64,000 bases of DNA from Labrenzia sp. THAF82 (lineage in GTDB: Bacteria; Pseudomonadota; Alphaproteobacteria; Rhizobiales; Stappiaceae): contig NZ_CP045354.1 in NCBI RefSeq assembly GCF_009363435.1, positions 2,198,501 to 2,262,500 on the forward strand, written 5' to 3'. The translations under genes and the position numbers were made by a program. The notes under the pieces were generated by a model. It did no database searches and was not told where the DNA came from. It saw only the letters and a list, made by a program, of their open reading frames with translations. How positions within the stretch are numbered: position 1 is the first letter of the stretch; every line of letters starts with the position of its first letter. Shown here piece after piece: positions 9,923 to 19,398 of the stretch.

Positions 9923-10696
9923 TCAATCGCCAGACTTCGTATCAATCTCCCAGCGAATGGTAACATCTGCGCTGATTGTGGTTTCGCCTGCTTCGATCGG
10001 AACAGCAGATGAGGCCATCATACTCTCAGCCCGCATCATCAAAGGCTGGGGCATCTGTGTAGAGGTTTCGGTGATGAACAGAATGTTGCCAAGTCCAACG
10101 CCGGCAGCAGCTGCAAAAACCTCCGCCTTGTGGCGCGCATTTTCAACAGCCTTTTTGCGGGCTTCATCGAGCTTCTCATTCGGGTCGCTCACTTCGAACC
10201 GAATGCTGTCGACTGAATTCGCTCCGTTTTCAACGACAAGCGTCAGCAGGCCACCCAGTTTGGCCAGATCGCGAACGTTGACCTCCACACCATTGCGGAT
10301 TTCATATCCGATGATATTTGGCTGGCGTCCCGAGCTGCTGTTGGACTGCTCATAACGCGGATAGATTCCAAAGCCGCGGGTCTGGATGTCCTTTGCCTCT
10401 ATGCCCTGGTTTTTGATGGCATCAATAACCTTGCCGATGGCGGAAGAATTTTCAGACAGAGCGTCTTCGGCCGTCTTTGCGGTTGTCACCACATTGGCGG
10501 TGATGACCGCCATGTCCGGTGCCACTGCAACGGACCCACGGCCCTGCATGGTGATGTTGCCGGACTGAACGGCATGAGCTTCTTCGGCAGAAACGGGGCC
10601 GGAGGCGAGCGGCGCGACAACGAGCAATGTTGCGAGCGTCAGTTGACGGAAGAATGAGACTGACCGGAGTGGGGCCTGCAAAAAATGGGAGGTCAT
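9923..10696 (-). CDS. Periplasmic SIMPL-domain protein (DUF541)
   Basis: 257 residues with an N-terminal signal peptide (hydrophobic run ending near ...SAEEAHA) and the SIMPL/DUF541 domain. Visible conserved parts are GRGSVAVAPDMAVITANVVT near the mature N-terminus and the A..KA...A.AAG.GLG segment late in the protein. Related proteins form cage-like oligomers in the periplasm and have been linked to oxidative stress tolerance; no catalysis is known. ATG 10696 has AGAAAGGA at good distance; ATG 10720 lies further out without a site. It is a single-gene unit as far as can be seen. Confidence 0.85.
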   Translation of the reverse strand: MTSHFLQAPLRSVSFFRQLTLATLLVVAPLASGPVSAEEAHAVQSGNITMQGRGSVAVAPDMAVITANVVTTAKTAEDALSENSSAIGKVIDAIKNQGIEAKDIQTRGFGIYPRYEQSNSSSGRQPNIIGYEIRNGVEVNVRDLAKLGGLLTLVVENGANSVDSIRFEVSDPNEKLDEARKKAVENARHKAEVFAAAAGVGLGNILFITETSTQMPQPLMMRAESMMASSAVPIEAGETTISADVTIRWEIDTKSGD

Positions 10697-10820
10697 GAAA
10701 AAGGGTCCTTTCTGAAACATCCGATTTGGCGGCGATATCGCTCTTTATTGCGGCCTGGGTATGGCTAACCGGTTCATGTTCCATTCATTCTCAAAACGGG
10801 CGCAGTCAGCTTCGCACACT

Positions 10821-11876
10821 TTAGGCTTTGCTTTCCGCAAAGCCGACCTCGCCTGTTTCAGACAAAAGCACGGCAATCGGTCGGGACGCTTCGAACCTCG
10901 CACACACAATGACGATCATGACGGTGAGTGGAACACACAGAACCATCCCGACAACGCCCCAGATGGCACCCCAGAAGGCGAGGGAGAGCATGATGACCAG
11001 TCCGGACAGGTTGAGGTTGGAACCCATCAGCTTCGGTTCAACCAGATTGCCGACGGCGAACTGGATCAGCCCAAGACCAGTCGCAATGGCGAAGAATGGT
11101 GCCAGAGTGTCGTAGTAGACGACTGCGAGCAAACTGGGAAAAATCACACCGATCAGTGACCCGATGGTTGGAATATAATTCAACAGGAAGGCAATGAAGC
11201 CGAACAGAGCTGCATAGGGCAGACCAATGGCCAGCAGCACCAGGCTGGTCAGGACGCCGGTTGCGACTGATACGGCCGTCTTGATCGAAAAATAATGCAT
11301 GATCGAGCGGTTGATCTCTGCCCGAATAGCAAACGCCGCCTGAGCTTTTTCAGGATCTGAAAAGAGCCTCTCGAACTTGCGGTCGAAGGTCGATTGCTCC
11401 AGCACAAGAAACAACACGTAGATGAATACCAGGCTGGCTGAACCGGCTATGGTCGTCACCAAGCTGGCCCCTGCCGTTACCATGCGAGGAACGACGGACT
11501 CCGGCAGCAGGTCTTTCAGCTCAATCGGATCATTGAGGTGAAACAACGAGGAAGCCTGATCAAACAGTTCCTCAAGGCGCCTTTGATAGGTCGGTGCATC
11601 TTGAGCCAACTGGGTCAGGTTGACCGTGACAATGTCGAGAACAAACGTGCTGACAGCGAAGATCGACAGAAGGGACAGCGTAAAGGTGACAAACCCGGGC
11701 AAGCGCCAGCGGCCAATCGGTATCAGCTGAAAGACATGAGACAACGAGTTAATCATGTACCAGACGATCAGTGCTATGACGAATGGCAGCACCAGCGACC
11801 GGCCGACGACAAGGAGCCAACCAATCATCAGGACCAGGAAAACACTTAAGGTAACGGACAGGAGCGGGGATCGCAT
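10821..11876 (-). CDS. AI-2E family transporter (PerM/YdiK-like permease)
   Basis: 351 residues with about eight hydrophobic segments and a soluble stretch between segments 3 and 4 (about residues 80-145), the layout of the AI-2E exporter superfamily. The conserved region FLLNYIPTIGSLIGVIFP is visible at about 230-250, with a family-typical GNLVEPKLMG motif after it. Members range from autoinducer-2 exporters to sodium/proton antiporters, so the substrate is open. The gene reads in the same direction as the SIMPL gene, with a 124-base gap. Confidence 0.85.
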   Translation of the reverse strand: MRSPLLSVTLSVFLVLMIGWLLVVGRSLVLPFVIALIVWYMINSLSHVFQLIPIGRWRLPGFVTFTLSLLSIFAVSTFVLDIVTVNLTQLAQDAPTYQRRLEELFDQASSLFHLNDPIELKDLLPESVVPRMVTAGASLVTTIAGSASLVFIYVLFLVLEQSTFDRKFERLFSDPEKAQAAFAIRAEINRSIMHYFSIKTAVSVATGVLTSLVLLAIGLPYAALFGFIAFLLNYIPTIGSLIGVIFPSLLAVVYYDTLAPFFAIATGLGLIQFAVGNLVEPKLMGSNLNLSGLVIMLSLAFWGAIWGVVGMVLCVPLTVMIVIVCARFEASRPIAVLLSETGEVGFAESKA

Positions 11877-12115
11877 GGCAGCTCCGCGAAAGGGATTCGA
11901 ACAGACATTGTTTGGATGTCATTTAGACCCGAAGCAGCTCGTGAACGGAACCTGTTTTTGCTTGAGGGCTGTGTGTTGTTAAGAATCCGCGACCGCAAAA
12001 CCTGATTTCCAAGAGCTTTTGCATCATGTCTGCGCAAAGCACTTGCCCGACAAAATTGCCGTGGTATAGGGAAGATCCGCATCGGCCGCCGCAGGCGCGA
12101 ACCGGCAGGTGCCGT

Positions 12116-12192
12116 GGGCCTGTAGCTCAACTGGTTAGAGCCGTCCGCTCATAACGGATTGGTTGGGGGTTCGAGTCCCTCCGGGCCCACCA
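12116..12192 (+). tRNA. tRNA with CAT anticodon (Ile2 or elongator Met)
   Basis: A full cloverleaf folds: acceptor GGGCCTG/CGGGCCC, D stem GCTC/GAGC, anticodon stem GTCCG/CGGAT with loop CTCATAA, T stem GGGGG/CCCTC and an encoded ACCA end, 77 bases in all. The anticodon is CAT. The acceptor and loop resemble alphaproteobacterial tRNA-Ile whose C34 is changed to lysidine by TilS, but Met cannot be ruled out by eye. It lacks initiator features, since the anticodon stem has no three G-C pairs in the initiator pattern. Confidence 0.93.
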
Positions 12193-12310
12193 TTTTATAT
12201 TTCCCGCGACTGAAACGAGGATTTCGCTGCAGTTGGGGTTTCTCGACTATAATGTTTGTTCGAAGTCGGGAAACTTCCGAAGTCGAACGCCTCTGCGTCA
12301 GAACAGCAGA

Positions 12311-13186
12311 CTAGTCTGTCGAATACTTTTTCTCCAAGTCATCATAATAACTCTTTCTGACCGCGTCCTGGCGGACTTCAAAGCTTGCGACCGGGCCGGT
12401 CTCGTCCATCCGGCCGTCAACTTTCAGCATTGAGAGAGCGTCATGCATGCCTTTGAGGGCACCTTGAAGCGCGACGTTTGCATAAAGGACCAGCCCAAAC
12501 CCCATTTGGTCCAACTCGTTGAAATCGATAATCGGGGTCTTGCCACCCACAACCAGATTAATCAGTTGAGGGGTGCCGGGCAGCCGACGGGGAATGTCCC
12601 GAATGTTTTGAAGATCCTTGGGAGCCTCGATAAAGGTCACGTCAGCGCCATCTTCAATGAAGGCTTCAGCTCGCTCAACAGCAGCGTCAAAGCCATGGGT
12701 TGCACAGGCATCCGTTCGTGCGACGATCAAAAAATTCGGATCCTGCCGTGCGTCGGCGGCAGCCTTGATCCTGCTGCGTGCTTCGCTCAAATCGACGACG
12801 TCCTTGCCTGAAAAATGACCGCATCGTTTTGGATTGACCTGGTCCTCAAGCTGGATCGCACTGGCCCCGGCGCGTTCCAGCGTGCGAACGGTGTGGCTTA
12901 CATTGAGAGCATTGCCGAAGCCGGTGTCCGCATCGACGACAATCGGCAATTCAGTCGTGTTGCGGATGGTGGCCGTGTGCTGAGCAATTTCCGGGAGGGA
13001 GATGAAACCGAGGTCCGGCATGCCGAGATACGTGTTGGTGAGACCGGCCCCTGATATATAGACCGCTTCAAAACCGAGACGGTCGATCACGCTTGCAGCC
13101 AGCGCATTTGCTGCACCGGGCATCAATATCGCGTCGCCCTTGTTCAGGCGTTGCCGAAACGCTTTGTTGATCTCATGGTTCATCAT
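12311..13186 (-). CDS. Isocitrate lyase/PEP mutase superfamily enzyme (methylisocitrate-lyase-like)
   Basis: 291 residues of the PEP mutase/isocitrate lyase TIM-barrel family. Key parts are visible: the metal-binding DADTGFGN near residues 86-93, the EDQ strand end, and the KRCGH active-site loop near residue 125, which marks a carbon-carbon lyase, not a mutase. The closest options are 2-methylisocitrate lyase, 2,3-dimethylmalate lyase or oxaloacetate decarboxylase. A GGAG site precedes ATG 13186. It lies beside an IclR regulator and an aconitase/PrpF pair, so a role in breaking down a (methyl)tricarboxylate is likely. I withhold prpB because no prpC-type synthase is adjacent. Confidence 0.85.
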   Translation of the reverse strand: MMNHEINKAFRQRLNKGDAILMPGAANALAASVIDRLGFEAVYISGAGLTNTYLGMPDLGFISLPEIAQHTATIRNTTELPIVVDADTGFGNALNVSHTVRTLERAGASAIQLEDQVNPKRCGHFSGKDVVDLSEARSRIKAAADARQDPNFLIVARTDACATHGFDAAVERAEAFIEDGADVTFIEAPKDLQNIRDIPRRLPGTPQLINLVVGGKTPIIDFNELDQMGFGLVLYANVALQGALKGMHDALSMLKVDGRMDETGPVASFEVRQDAVRKSYYDDLEKKYSTD

Positions 13187-13289
13187 TGCAGCGATCTCCG
13201 GTCAATGGAACATAGGCTTTGGCGTACTGTGCGCGCCAAGACAAAGCAAGCTGTGCTCTAGTGCGTTCTGTCAGGTGAAACTGTCAGGA

Positions 13290-13961
13290 TCAATTTGCTG
13301 TCAGACTTTTGGCGAGACTTTCCAGAAGCGGAATTGCCTTGGCACGCGCCTCCTCATCAAACCGTGTGGCGAGACCGGAGACGGTGAGCGCTCCGGCGAG
13401 TTCACTGGTCCCAGTAAAGACGGGCGTCGATATCGAGGAAATATTGGGGTTGGTCTGTCCGACGGCACTCACCGTTCCGTTTTCGTTGAAGAGGGAAAGA
13501 TCACCAACATCTTCTCCCGAATATCGGCGGAGCACGAGACCGGACGCTCCCGTCGAAAGCCGCAGCCGCATGCCTTCCTCAACATGAAAGCGTAACAGGT
13601 TTGGGGAATTTTCCCTGTACAAACAGACACGTTCATTGCCTGCGCGCACGTAAAAGGATGCGGTTTCTCCCGTCGCTTCCGCGAGGATCTTTAGAGACGG
13701 GGCCACATGCTCTCGCCGGGTGAAGTCACGGCGGAAAATCAGACCAAGGCGCCAAACGCTCGGTCCGACGCTGAAACTGCCGTTTTCGTCGCGCTGAATA
13801 AAGCCATATATGCGCATTGAATTGGTGAGACGCAGGATCGTGCTCTTGTGAAGACCGGTTTCCTCGGCGATTTCCGCAAGGGTCATGATTGGCTTTTGCG
13901 TTGAGAACGCGCTCAGGATCGACAGCGCGCGTTCAACGGATTCTGTGCGATTGGCAGTCAT
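13290..13961 (-). CDS. IclR-family transcriptional regulator
   Basis: About 223 residues: N-terminal winged helix-turn-helix (TLAEIAEETGLHKST at about 26-40) and a C-terminal effector-binding domain with the family pattern around LRFHVEEGMRLRLSTGASG. It is read away from the aconitase gene across about 90 bases and in the same direction as the lyase gene, so it probably controls both sides. IclR proteins commonly bind the organic acid used by the neighbouring pathway. An in-frame ATG at 14006 would add 15 residues; I prefer 13961, which starts at MTANRTES next to the HTH, though neither start has a good ribosome binding site. Confidence 0.87.
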   Translation of the reverse strand: MTANRTESVERALSILSAFSTQKPIMTLAEIAEETGLHKSTILRLTNSMRIYGFIQRDENGSFSVGPSVWRLGLIFRRDFTRREHVAPSLKILAEATGETASFYVRAGNERVCLYRENSPNLLRFHVEEGMRLRLSTGASGLVLRRYSGEDVGDLSLFNENGTVSAVGQTNPNISSISTPVFTGTSELAGALTVSGLATRFDEEARAKAIPLLESLAKSLTAN

Positions 13962-14050
13962 GGCCGTTCTGTCTGGTGAAACGCAGTCCGGTTCAACTTG
14001 CAGCATCCGGGCAAGACTGTCTAGCCTAGCGCCAATTCAGGAGAGGTATA

Positions 14051-16630
14051 GTGCGCTACCATCAGGTCCCCCACACACAGTTTCGCGCCGCTGATTATTG
14101 CGGTCTTCTCGGAGAAGGCTTTCGCAGCCTGCCCTATTCTCTGCGCCTCTTGGCCGAGAATGCGGCCCGCCATTCGAAAGACGGTGCTGCAGCACTGGAC
14201 GTTCTGGCGCGCAAAGGAGACGCCGTCCCGTTCCGGCCCGCACGTCTTTTGCTGCATGATATGCTCGGTATCCCGGCGCTTATCGACATCATGGCGATGC
14301 GCAATCTGCTGGAAGAACAGGGTGGTGATCCGGGCACGGTCGACATGAGCCTGCCCGTTGATCTCGTGATCGATCATTCCATGTCGATCAATCACTGGGC
14401 TGACAGGTTTGCTCTCCAGAAAAACATGGACCGTGAATTTGAAGTCAATCGTGAACGATTTGCCTTTCTGAAGGCCTGTGAAACACGATTTCCCCGCTTG
14501 CGGGTCATTCCGCCGGGAGGTGGTATCTGCCATCAGGTCAATCTTGAGTATCTCGGCCAAACCGTTTTGCCGTCTCAGGATGATGCCGATCTTCTGGTAC
14601 CCGACTCCAGTCTTGGCACCGACAGCCATACGCCAATGATCAATGCTCTGGGTATCATGGGGTGGGGAATTGGTGGACTGGAGGCGGAAGCCATTCTTTT
14701 CGGCGAGACAACTCCGGTCAACGTGCCGCGTGTTATCGGGCTGGAAGTATCCGGTGCGCCCTCGGACGACATCACCGCGACCGATATTGCTCTTGTCGTT
14801 GCCGAAAAACTCCGGGCACTTGGCGTTGTCGACACATTTGTTGAACTCTTCGGCTCAGGGTACCGCGCCTTGAGCGTTGCCGACAGGGCAACGATCGCGA
14901 ACATGGCACCCGAATATGGATCGACCATGGTCTTTTGTCCGGTTGACGAGCGCACCATCGGGTATCTGAACGACACGGGGCGCAATGAAAGCGCTGCGCG
15001 CTCGGAAGCTTATTGCAGGGCGCAGAACCTTTGGCTGGAAGGAGTTGATAGCGCTGTTGACTATGACGAAGTCGTCGAAATTGACCTCAGCCGGATCGGG
15101 CGTTCGGTTTCAGGCCCGTCGCGCCCTGAACAGAGGATTGATTTGTCGGATGCGACCGAGCGACTGAAATTGAAAGGTGAAACCGAGCGCCGGGTTCAGG
15201 TCGAAGGGGAAGCGCATGATATCGGCGATGGCGATGTGATCATCGCGGCAATTACCAGCTGCACCAACACGGCGAATCCGCGGAACATGGTCACAGCCGG
15301 CCTGATGGCCCGAAATGCGGTTGCCAGAGGGCTGCAGGTCCCGCCGCATGTCAAAACCTCTCTGGCACCTGGATCCCGGGTGGTTGCGAAGTACCTAAAG
15401 GAGAGCGGACTGCAAAGCTCGCTGGACACACTTGGCTTCGAGGTCGCCGCGTTTTCGTGTTCGACCTGCAACGGCATGTCCGGGCCGCTGCATCCTGCGC
15501 ATGAAGCGACGATCAAGGCGCATGATGTGAAGGGCATCGCCGTTTTGTCGGGAAACCGCAATTTTGCCGGGCGGATCCACCCGCTTGCGTCGCGCAACAT
15601 GATCGCGTCTCCGCCCCTGGTCGTGGCTTACGCCTTGATGGGCACAATCTTGAAGGACATCACTCTAGAGCCGCTTGGCAGCGACCAGAACGGCGATCCG
15701 GTCATGTTGACCGACCTCTGGCCCAGCGCTGACGAAGTTACAAAGATCGTCGAGACGTTTGTCACGCCGGATGAATTCAACAAAAACTACGCTGCAATCA
15801 ACGACGTGAATGCCGAGTGGAACGCACTTGAGACGGATGCCGGCACCTATGACTGGGTTCCGTCGACCTATGTTTCCTTCCCGCCGTTCGTTCGCGAAAT
15901 CGAGCGTGACGCTTCACCGGTTGCGCCTATTTTGGGCCTTCGGCCTCTGGTTATTCTGGGTGACAGTGTGACGACGGATCACATATCGCCGTCGGGTATC
16001 ATCACTCCGGAATCTGAAGCTGGCCAGTTCCTTCAGAAACAAGGTGTCGCTCCCCGCGATTTCAACTCCTTCGGAACCCGGCGCGGATGCTCCGACGTCG
16101 TCGTGCGTTCGACCTTTGCCAATTACAGACTGCGCAATGAAATGACACCGGACAAGGAAGGCTCTTGGGCAAGGATCGAGCCAGAGGCCGAAGTCACCTC
16201 GGTGTTCAAGGCCATCCAGACCTATCTCGAGCGAGACCAGAAACTTGTTGTGATCGGCGGCAAGGAATATGGTTGCGGCTCCTCAAGAGACACGGCTGCA
16301 AAAGCGCCTTGGCTTGCCGGTGTCAGAGCCGTGATCGTTGAGAGTTTCGAGAGGATCCACCGTTCAAACCTGGTCAATATGGGCATCGCCCCACTGTGTT
16401 TTCCAGATGGTGTCACGCGCAAGACCTTAAGCCTTGATGGTAGCGAGACATTTGATATTGCGTTCGACAAGGACCTCACCGGGGCAACGCTGACCATCAA
16501 TCGCAAGGATAGCAGTGCCGAAACAACCCCTCTGGATTTGCGGCTCTACAATGACGGTGAGCGTGCAACGTTTGCCGCCGGCGGACTATTGCCACGTGCG
16601 TTCCGGTCATTCCTTGCAGGAGCAGCCTGA
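14051..16630 (+). CDS. Aconitase-family hydratase (AcnA/AcnD type)
   Basis: 859 residues, the usual length of AcnA/IRP-type aconitases. The three [4Fe-4S] cysteines are visible in SCTNT and FSCSTCNG. The substrate-binding LGTDSHTPM and GSSRDTAAKAPWLAG are also present, as is the swivelling C-terminal domain with SFERIHRSNLVNMG. The usual W after GSSRD is T here. GTG 14051 follows GGAGAGG at good spacing. The stop overlaps the next start (TGATG), coupling it to the PrpF-family gene. AcnD-PrpF pairs dehydrate 2-methylcitrate in other bacteria; here the substrate may be another tricarboxylate because no methylcitrate synthase is seen. Confidence 0.88.
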   Translation: MRYHQVPHTQFRAADYCGLLGEGFRSLPYSLRLLAENAARHSKDGAAALDVLARKGDAVPFRPARLLLHDMLGIPALIDIMAMRNLLEEQGGDPGTVDMSLPVDLVIDHSMSINHWADRFALQKNMDREFEVNRERFAFLKACETRFPRLRVIPPGGGICHQVNLEYLGQTVLPSQDDADLLVPDSSLGTDSHTPMINALGIMGWGIGGLEAEAILFGETTPVNVPRVIGLEVSGAPSDDITATDIALVVAEKLRALGVVDTFVELFGSGYRALSVADRATIANMAPEYGSTMVFCPVDERTIGYLNDTGRNESAARSEAYCRAQNLWLEGVDSAVDYDEVVEIDLSRIGRSVSGPSRPEQRIDLSDATERLKLKGETERRVQVEGEAHDIGDGDVIIAAITSCTNTANPRNMVTAGLMARNAVARGLQVPPHVKTSLAPGSRVVAKYLKESGLQSSLDTLGFEVAAFSCSTCNGMSGPLHPAHEATIKAHDVKGIAVLSGNRNFAGRIHPLASRNMIASPPLVVAYALMGTILKDITLEPLGSDQNGDPVMLTDLWPSADEVTKIVETFVTPDEFNKNYAAINDVNAEWNALETDAGTYDWVPSTYVSFPPFVREIERDASPVAPILGLRPLVILGDSVTTDHISPSGIITPESEAGQFLQKQGVAPRDFNSFGTRRGCSDVVVRSTFANYRLRNEMTPDKEGSWARIEPEAEVTSVFKAIQTYLERDQKLVVIGGKEYGCGSSRDTAAKAPWLAGVRAVIVESFERIHRSNLVNMGIAPLCFPDGVTRKTLSLDGSETFDIAFDKDLTGATLTINRKDSSAETTPLDLRLYNDGERATFAAGGLLPRAFRSFLAGAA

Positions 16631-17784
16631 TGCAGAATCGGTTGCGAGCTGCCTTTTACCGGGGCGGAACTTCCAAGGCAGTGGTGTTCAACGGTGCGGA
16701 TCTGCCGACCGATCGTGCCCTTTGTGATCGGATTTTTCTGCATGTTCTTGGCAGTCCGGACGCGTATGGCCGCCAGCTCAACGGCATGGGCGGTGGTCTG
16801 TCATCGCTCTCCAAAGTTGTCATTGTCCGCCCTTCGGATCGCGACGATGCGGATGTCGACTATACTTTCGTTCAGATCGCCGTTGACGAAGCTCTGGCCG
16901 ACTACGGATCGGCTTGCGGGAACATGGCGTCGTGTGTTGGCCCATTCGCCGTCGATGAGGGCATGGTCGAACTTGCGCCCGGGCAATCCGATGCTCTTGT
17001 ACGCATCTACGACACCAACACCGACCGGTTGTATCATGCCCGTTTTCCCCTACGGGACGGTAAGGCTGTCGAAGAGGGCGATGTTTCCATACCGGGTGTT
17101 TCAGGAACGGGAGCGCCGGTGGTGCTTGAGTTCTTGACGCCGGGAGGGGCGGCCACCGGAAAACTGCTTCCGAGCGGTCATGTCGTTGATCAAATCGAAG
17201 TGGCGGATATTGGTCCGGTCACGGTGTCTCTGATCGATGCAGCCAATGCAGTGGTCTATGTCCGCGCGGCGGATCTAGGCACATCTGCCTCCAAGTTGCC
17301 TGAACAACTTGATGCAGATGCCGGTTTGATGGCGCGCCTGGAGAATGTGCGTTGCGCGGGCGCTGTCGCCATGGGCATGGAAGGGTCCTTCAGCGAGGTC
17401 AAACGATCGACGCCGAAGGTGGCGATCCTCGGCGGCTCTTCTGAGTTTACGTCTCTGGATGGTGCGAGGCATGGACCGGAAACGCATGACATCAACGTCC
17501 GGCTGATCTCGATGGGTAATTTCCATCGCGCGATTACACTGACGGGCGGCATGTGCACGGCTGTTGCCGCTCAGGTGCCGGGCTCGCTGGTTCAGGAACT
17601 TGCACAGATTGAGGGAAAAGATCTGAGAATAGGGACGCCATCCGGAGTTCTTACCGTGACAGCGGATGTGCGGACAGGTGCCTTCGGGCCTGAAGCGGTC
17701 ACGGCCGGAACGTTTCGCACTCAAAGGCGTATCATGGAAGGTGCGGTCCTTTACCCCGCAGCCTTACTCGGGCAAGAGCCGTGA
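16630..17784 (+). CDS. PrpF-family isomerase/tautomerase
   Basis: 384 residues of the PrpF family (diaminopimelate-epimerase fold, two similar halves). Conserved parts: FYRGGTSKAVVF at the N-terminus, GSACGNMASCVGPFAVDEG near residues 95-113 with its catalytic-type cysteine, and the late GGMCTAVAAQVPG. Family members shift double bonds in unsaturated tricarboxylates: cis/trans 2-methylaconitate isomerase with AcnD, or 4-oxalomesaconate tautomerase (GalD) with a RraA-family aldolase. This gene sits between both kinds of partner, which makes either reaction possible. It is translationally coupled on both sides (TGATG, GTGA). Confidence 0.87.
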   Translation: MQNRLRAAFYRGGTSKAVVFNGADLPTDRALCDRIFLHVLGSPDAYGRQLNGMGGGLSSLSKVVIVRPSDRDDADVDYTFVQIAVDEALADYGSACGNMASCVGPFAVDEGMVELAPGQSDALVRIYDTNTDRLYHARFPLRDGKAVEEGDVSIPGVSGTGAPVVLEFLTPGGAATGKLLPSGHVVDQIEVADIGPVTVSLIDAANAVVYVRAADLGTSASKLPEQLDADAGLMARLENVRCAGAVAMGMEGSFSEVKRSTPKVAILGGSSEFTSLDGARHGPETHDINVRLISMGNFHRAITLTGGMCTAVAAQVPGSLVQELAQIEGKDLRIGTPSGVLTVTADVRTGAFGPEAVTAGTFRTQRRIMEGAVLYPAALLGQEP

Positions 17785-18281
17785 GCGAAGCCCTGGCTTG
17801 TTTCGCAACGTGCGATCTGAACGATGCCTATCCGGAGAAGGTAACTTTCGTTCAGTTGCCGTTCCGGGATTTCGCACGCAAACGCAGGTTTTCTGGCCGT
17901 ATCAGGACGGCGGTCATGGTCGATGATACAAAGCTGGTTCAGAAGGCGTTGTTTTCTCAACCAGGCAATGGCGCCATCATCGTTCTGGATGGTGGCGGTT
18001 CCAACCGTACTGCGCTGCTTGGTGATCGGATGGCGGAGCGGCTTATCCAAAATGACTGGGCGGGCATTATCGTAAACGGTGCGGTGAGAGACAGCCATCT
18101 TTTGGCTGATCTTGAGATCGGCGTCAAAGCCTTGGGAACAAGCCCTGTTCGTTCGGGAAAGACCGGCAAGGGCGCAATCGATGTACCCGTCGCGTTCGGC
18201 GGTGCTTTCTTTGAACCGGGGAAGTGCCTTTACTGCGACGAAGACGGAGTTCTGGTCTCTGACGAACCGCTTCAACTTTGA
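17781..18281 (+). CDS. RraA-family protein, probable oxo-acid aldolase/decarboxylase
   Basis: 166 residues, close in length and motifs to RraA: GNGAIIVLDGGGSNRTALLG, then NGAVRDSHLLADLEIG and the C-terminal VAFGG segment. The R-D pair in GAVRD is the signature used by HMG/CHA aldolases, which split 4-hydroxy-4-methyl-2-oxoglutarate or 4-carboxy-4-hydroxy-2-oxoadipate and decarboxylate oxaloacetate. Overlap with the PrpF-family gene (GTGA) argues for a metabolic role, not for control of RNase E. It is the last gene of the acn-prpF-rraA operon, facing the binding-protein gene from the other side. Confidence 0.82.
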   Translation: MSEALACFATCDLNDAYPEKVTFVQLPFRDFARKRRFSGRIRTAVMVDDTKLVQKALFSQPGNGAIIVLDGGGSNRTALLGDRMAERLIQNDWAGIIVNGAVRDSHLLADLEIGVKALGTSPVRSGKTGKGAIDVPVAFGGAFFEPGKCLYCDEDGVLVSDEPLQL

Positions 18282-18357
18282 GATCCGAAGCAGGTCCGGC
18301 TTTTATCTGGAGGGTGTCTTTCGCCGAAGAGCGGTTCAAATTTTTCTATTGTCGATT

Positions 18358-19398
18358 TCAGGGCTGCACCATGGCGTTCAGCCAGGCGCGGATAAATGTG
18401 CGACGCTTGAGCTGGTCAAGATAAACGAGCAGGCCCGGACCGAGACGGATGGGGCGGAAGGCAGCCTCACGCTGTAAGACCCCTGGATCAATCGCAGGCA
18501 AACCGGTCAATTCCTCGATCAGCTCACGGTTGGAACCCGATACCAGGAAGTCTATGAACTGGCCGGACAGGTCCACATCCTGGGTCGTCTTTGGAATGAG
18601 TACCGTCCGTAACATGACGGTGGTAAAATCGTTGAACTGCAGGACATCGAGATCCGGGTTGTCTGGAAGGTGTGCCGCCGCGTAGCTACCAAGAACGTTA
18701 TAGGCGAGCGCCAGTCGTCCGTCGGCAACGTCCCGGATCATCTGGTTTGAACAGCAATAAAGCTGCGCGTTCAATCTGCCCATCACCTCGGCCATTCGCC
18801 AGAGGGATTCCGACTGTCGGGAGTCTTGCGTGGCAAAAAGGTACCCAGCCCCGCTTTCCCTTATGTCATAAGTCCCGACCTTGCCGTTGAAGCGGTCCGG
18901 GTTCTCGCGCAGCAGCGCAATCAGTTCGTCCCGGTTGGTCGGCGTCGGCAATCCCTCAAATGCAGATTTGGAAAAGGCCAAGACCGCTGGTTCCTGGGTG
19001 AAGGCGAACAGACGATCTCGCCATTTGGCCCAGTCGGGCAGGGTGCTGGTTTCCGCTGACACGTGGCGTAAGGCAAAGCCGTCGTTGACGAGTTTAGTCT
19101 GCAGGTCCATTGCCGATGACATCGCAATGTCGAATTCCGCATTCTCTTCAAAAAGTGCCTTCATCAACTCGCTGCTGGAAGCGGTGACATAACGGATTTC
19201 AATGCCCGGGTTGCGTGCCTGATAAGCCTCGATGAGCGGTGCGAAGATACTGAGGTCGCCCGTCGACAGAATGTTGAGTGTTGCCGTTCGGTTTTCGACC
19301 TCAAACAGGCGCTCCTCTTCGGCAACGAATGCGCTTGCCGTCGTGATCAGGGCGCAGAACGATGCGATCAGGCCAATGGTAAGGATATGGACGCGCAT
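18358..19398 (-). CDS. Periplasmic binding protein linked to a sensor kinase
   Basis: 346 residues with a signal peptide (about 1-24, ending ...TTASA) and a type 2 periplasmic binding fold. Early motifs NILSTGDLSIFAPLIEAY and later AYNVLGSYA fit ABC-type solute-binding proteins. No permease or ATPase lies beside it. Instead its start codon sits inside the 3' end of the sensor kinase gene (31-base overlap), so it is made with the kinase and regulator. The likely role is to bind the external substrate and signal to the kinase's periplasmic part. Two adjacent cysteines (LYCCSNQM) could form a structural disulfide. Confidence 0.83.
   Translation of the reverse strand: MRVHILTIGLIASFCALITTASAFVAEEERLFEVENRTATLNILSTGDLSIFAPLIEAYQARNPGIEIRYVTASSSELMKALFEENAEFDIAMSSAMDLQTKLVNDGFALRHVSAETSTLPDWAKWRDRLFAFTQEPAVLAFSKSAFEGLPTPTNRDELIALLRENPDRFNGKVGTYDIRESGAGYLFATQDSRQSESLWRMAEVMGRLNAQLYCCSNQMIRDVADGRLALAYNVLGSYAAAHLPDNPDLDVLQFNDFTTVMLRTVLIPKTTQDVDLSGQFIDFLVSGSNRELIEELTGLPAIDPGVLQREAAFRPIRLGPGLLVYLDQLKRRTFIRAWLNAMVQP

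Noticed and set aside
12311..17784. A standard methylcitrate cycle operon
   Set aside because: A lyase, an aconitase and a PrpF-family gene are present, but no methylcitrate synthase of normal length is found and the lyase is on the other strand; the only citrate-synthase-like gene is the short one at 25831.
17781..18281. RraA as an inhibitor of RNase E
   Set aside because: The sequence is RraA-like, but overlap with a PrpF-family gene in a tricarboxylate operon makes an aldolase or decarboxylase role more likely. I did not assign the symbol.
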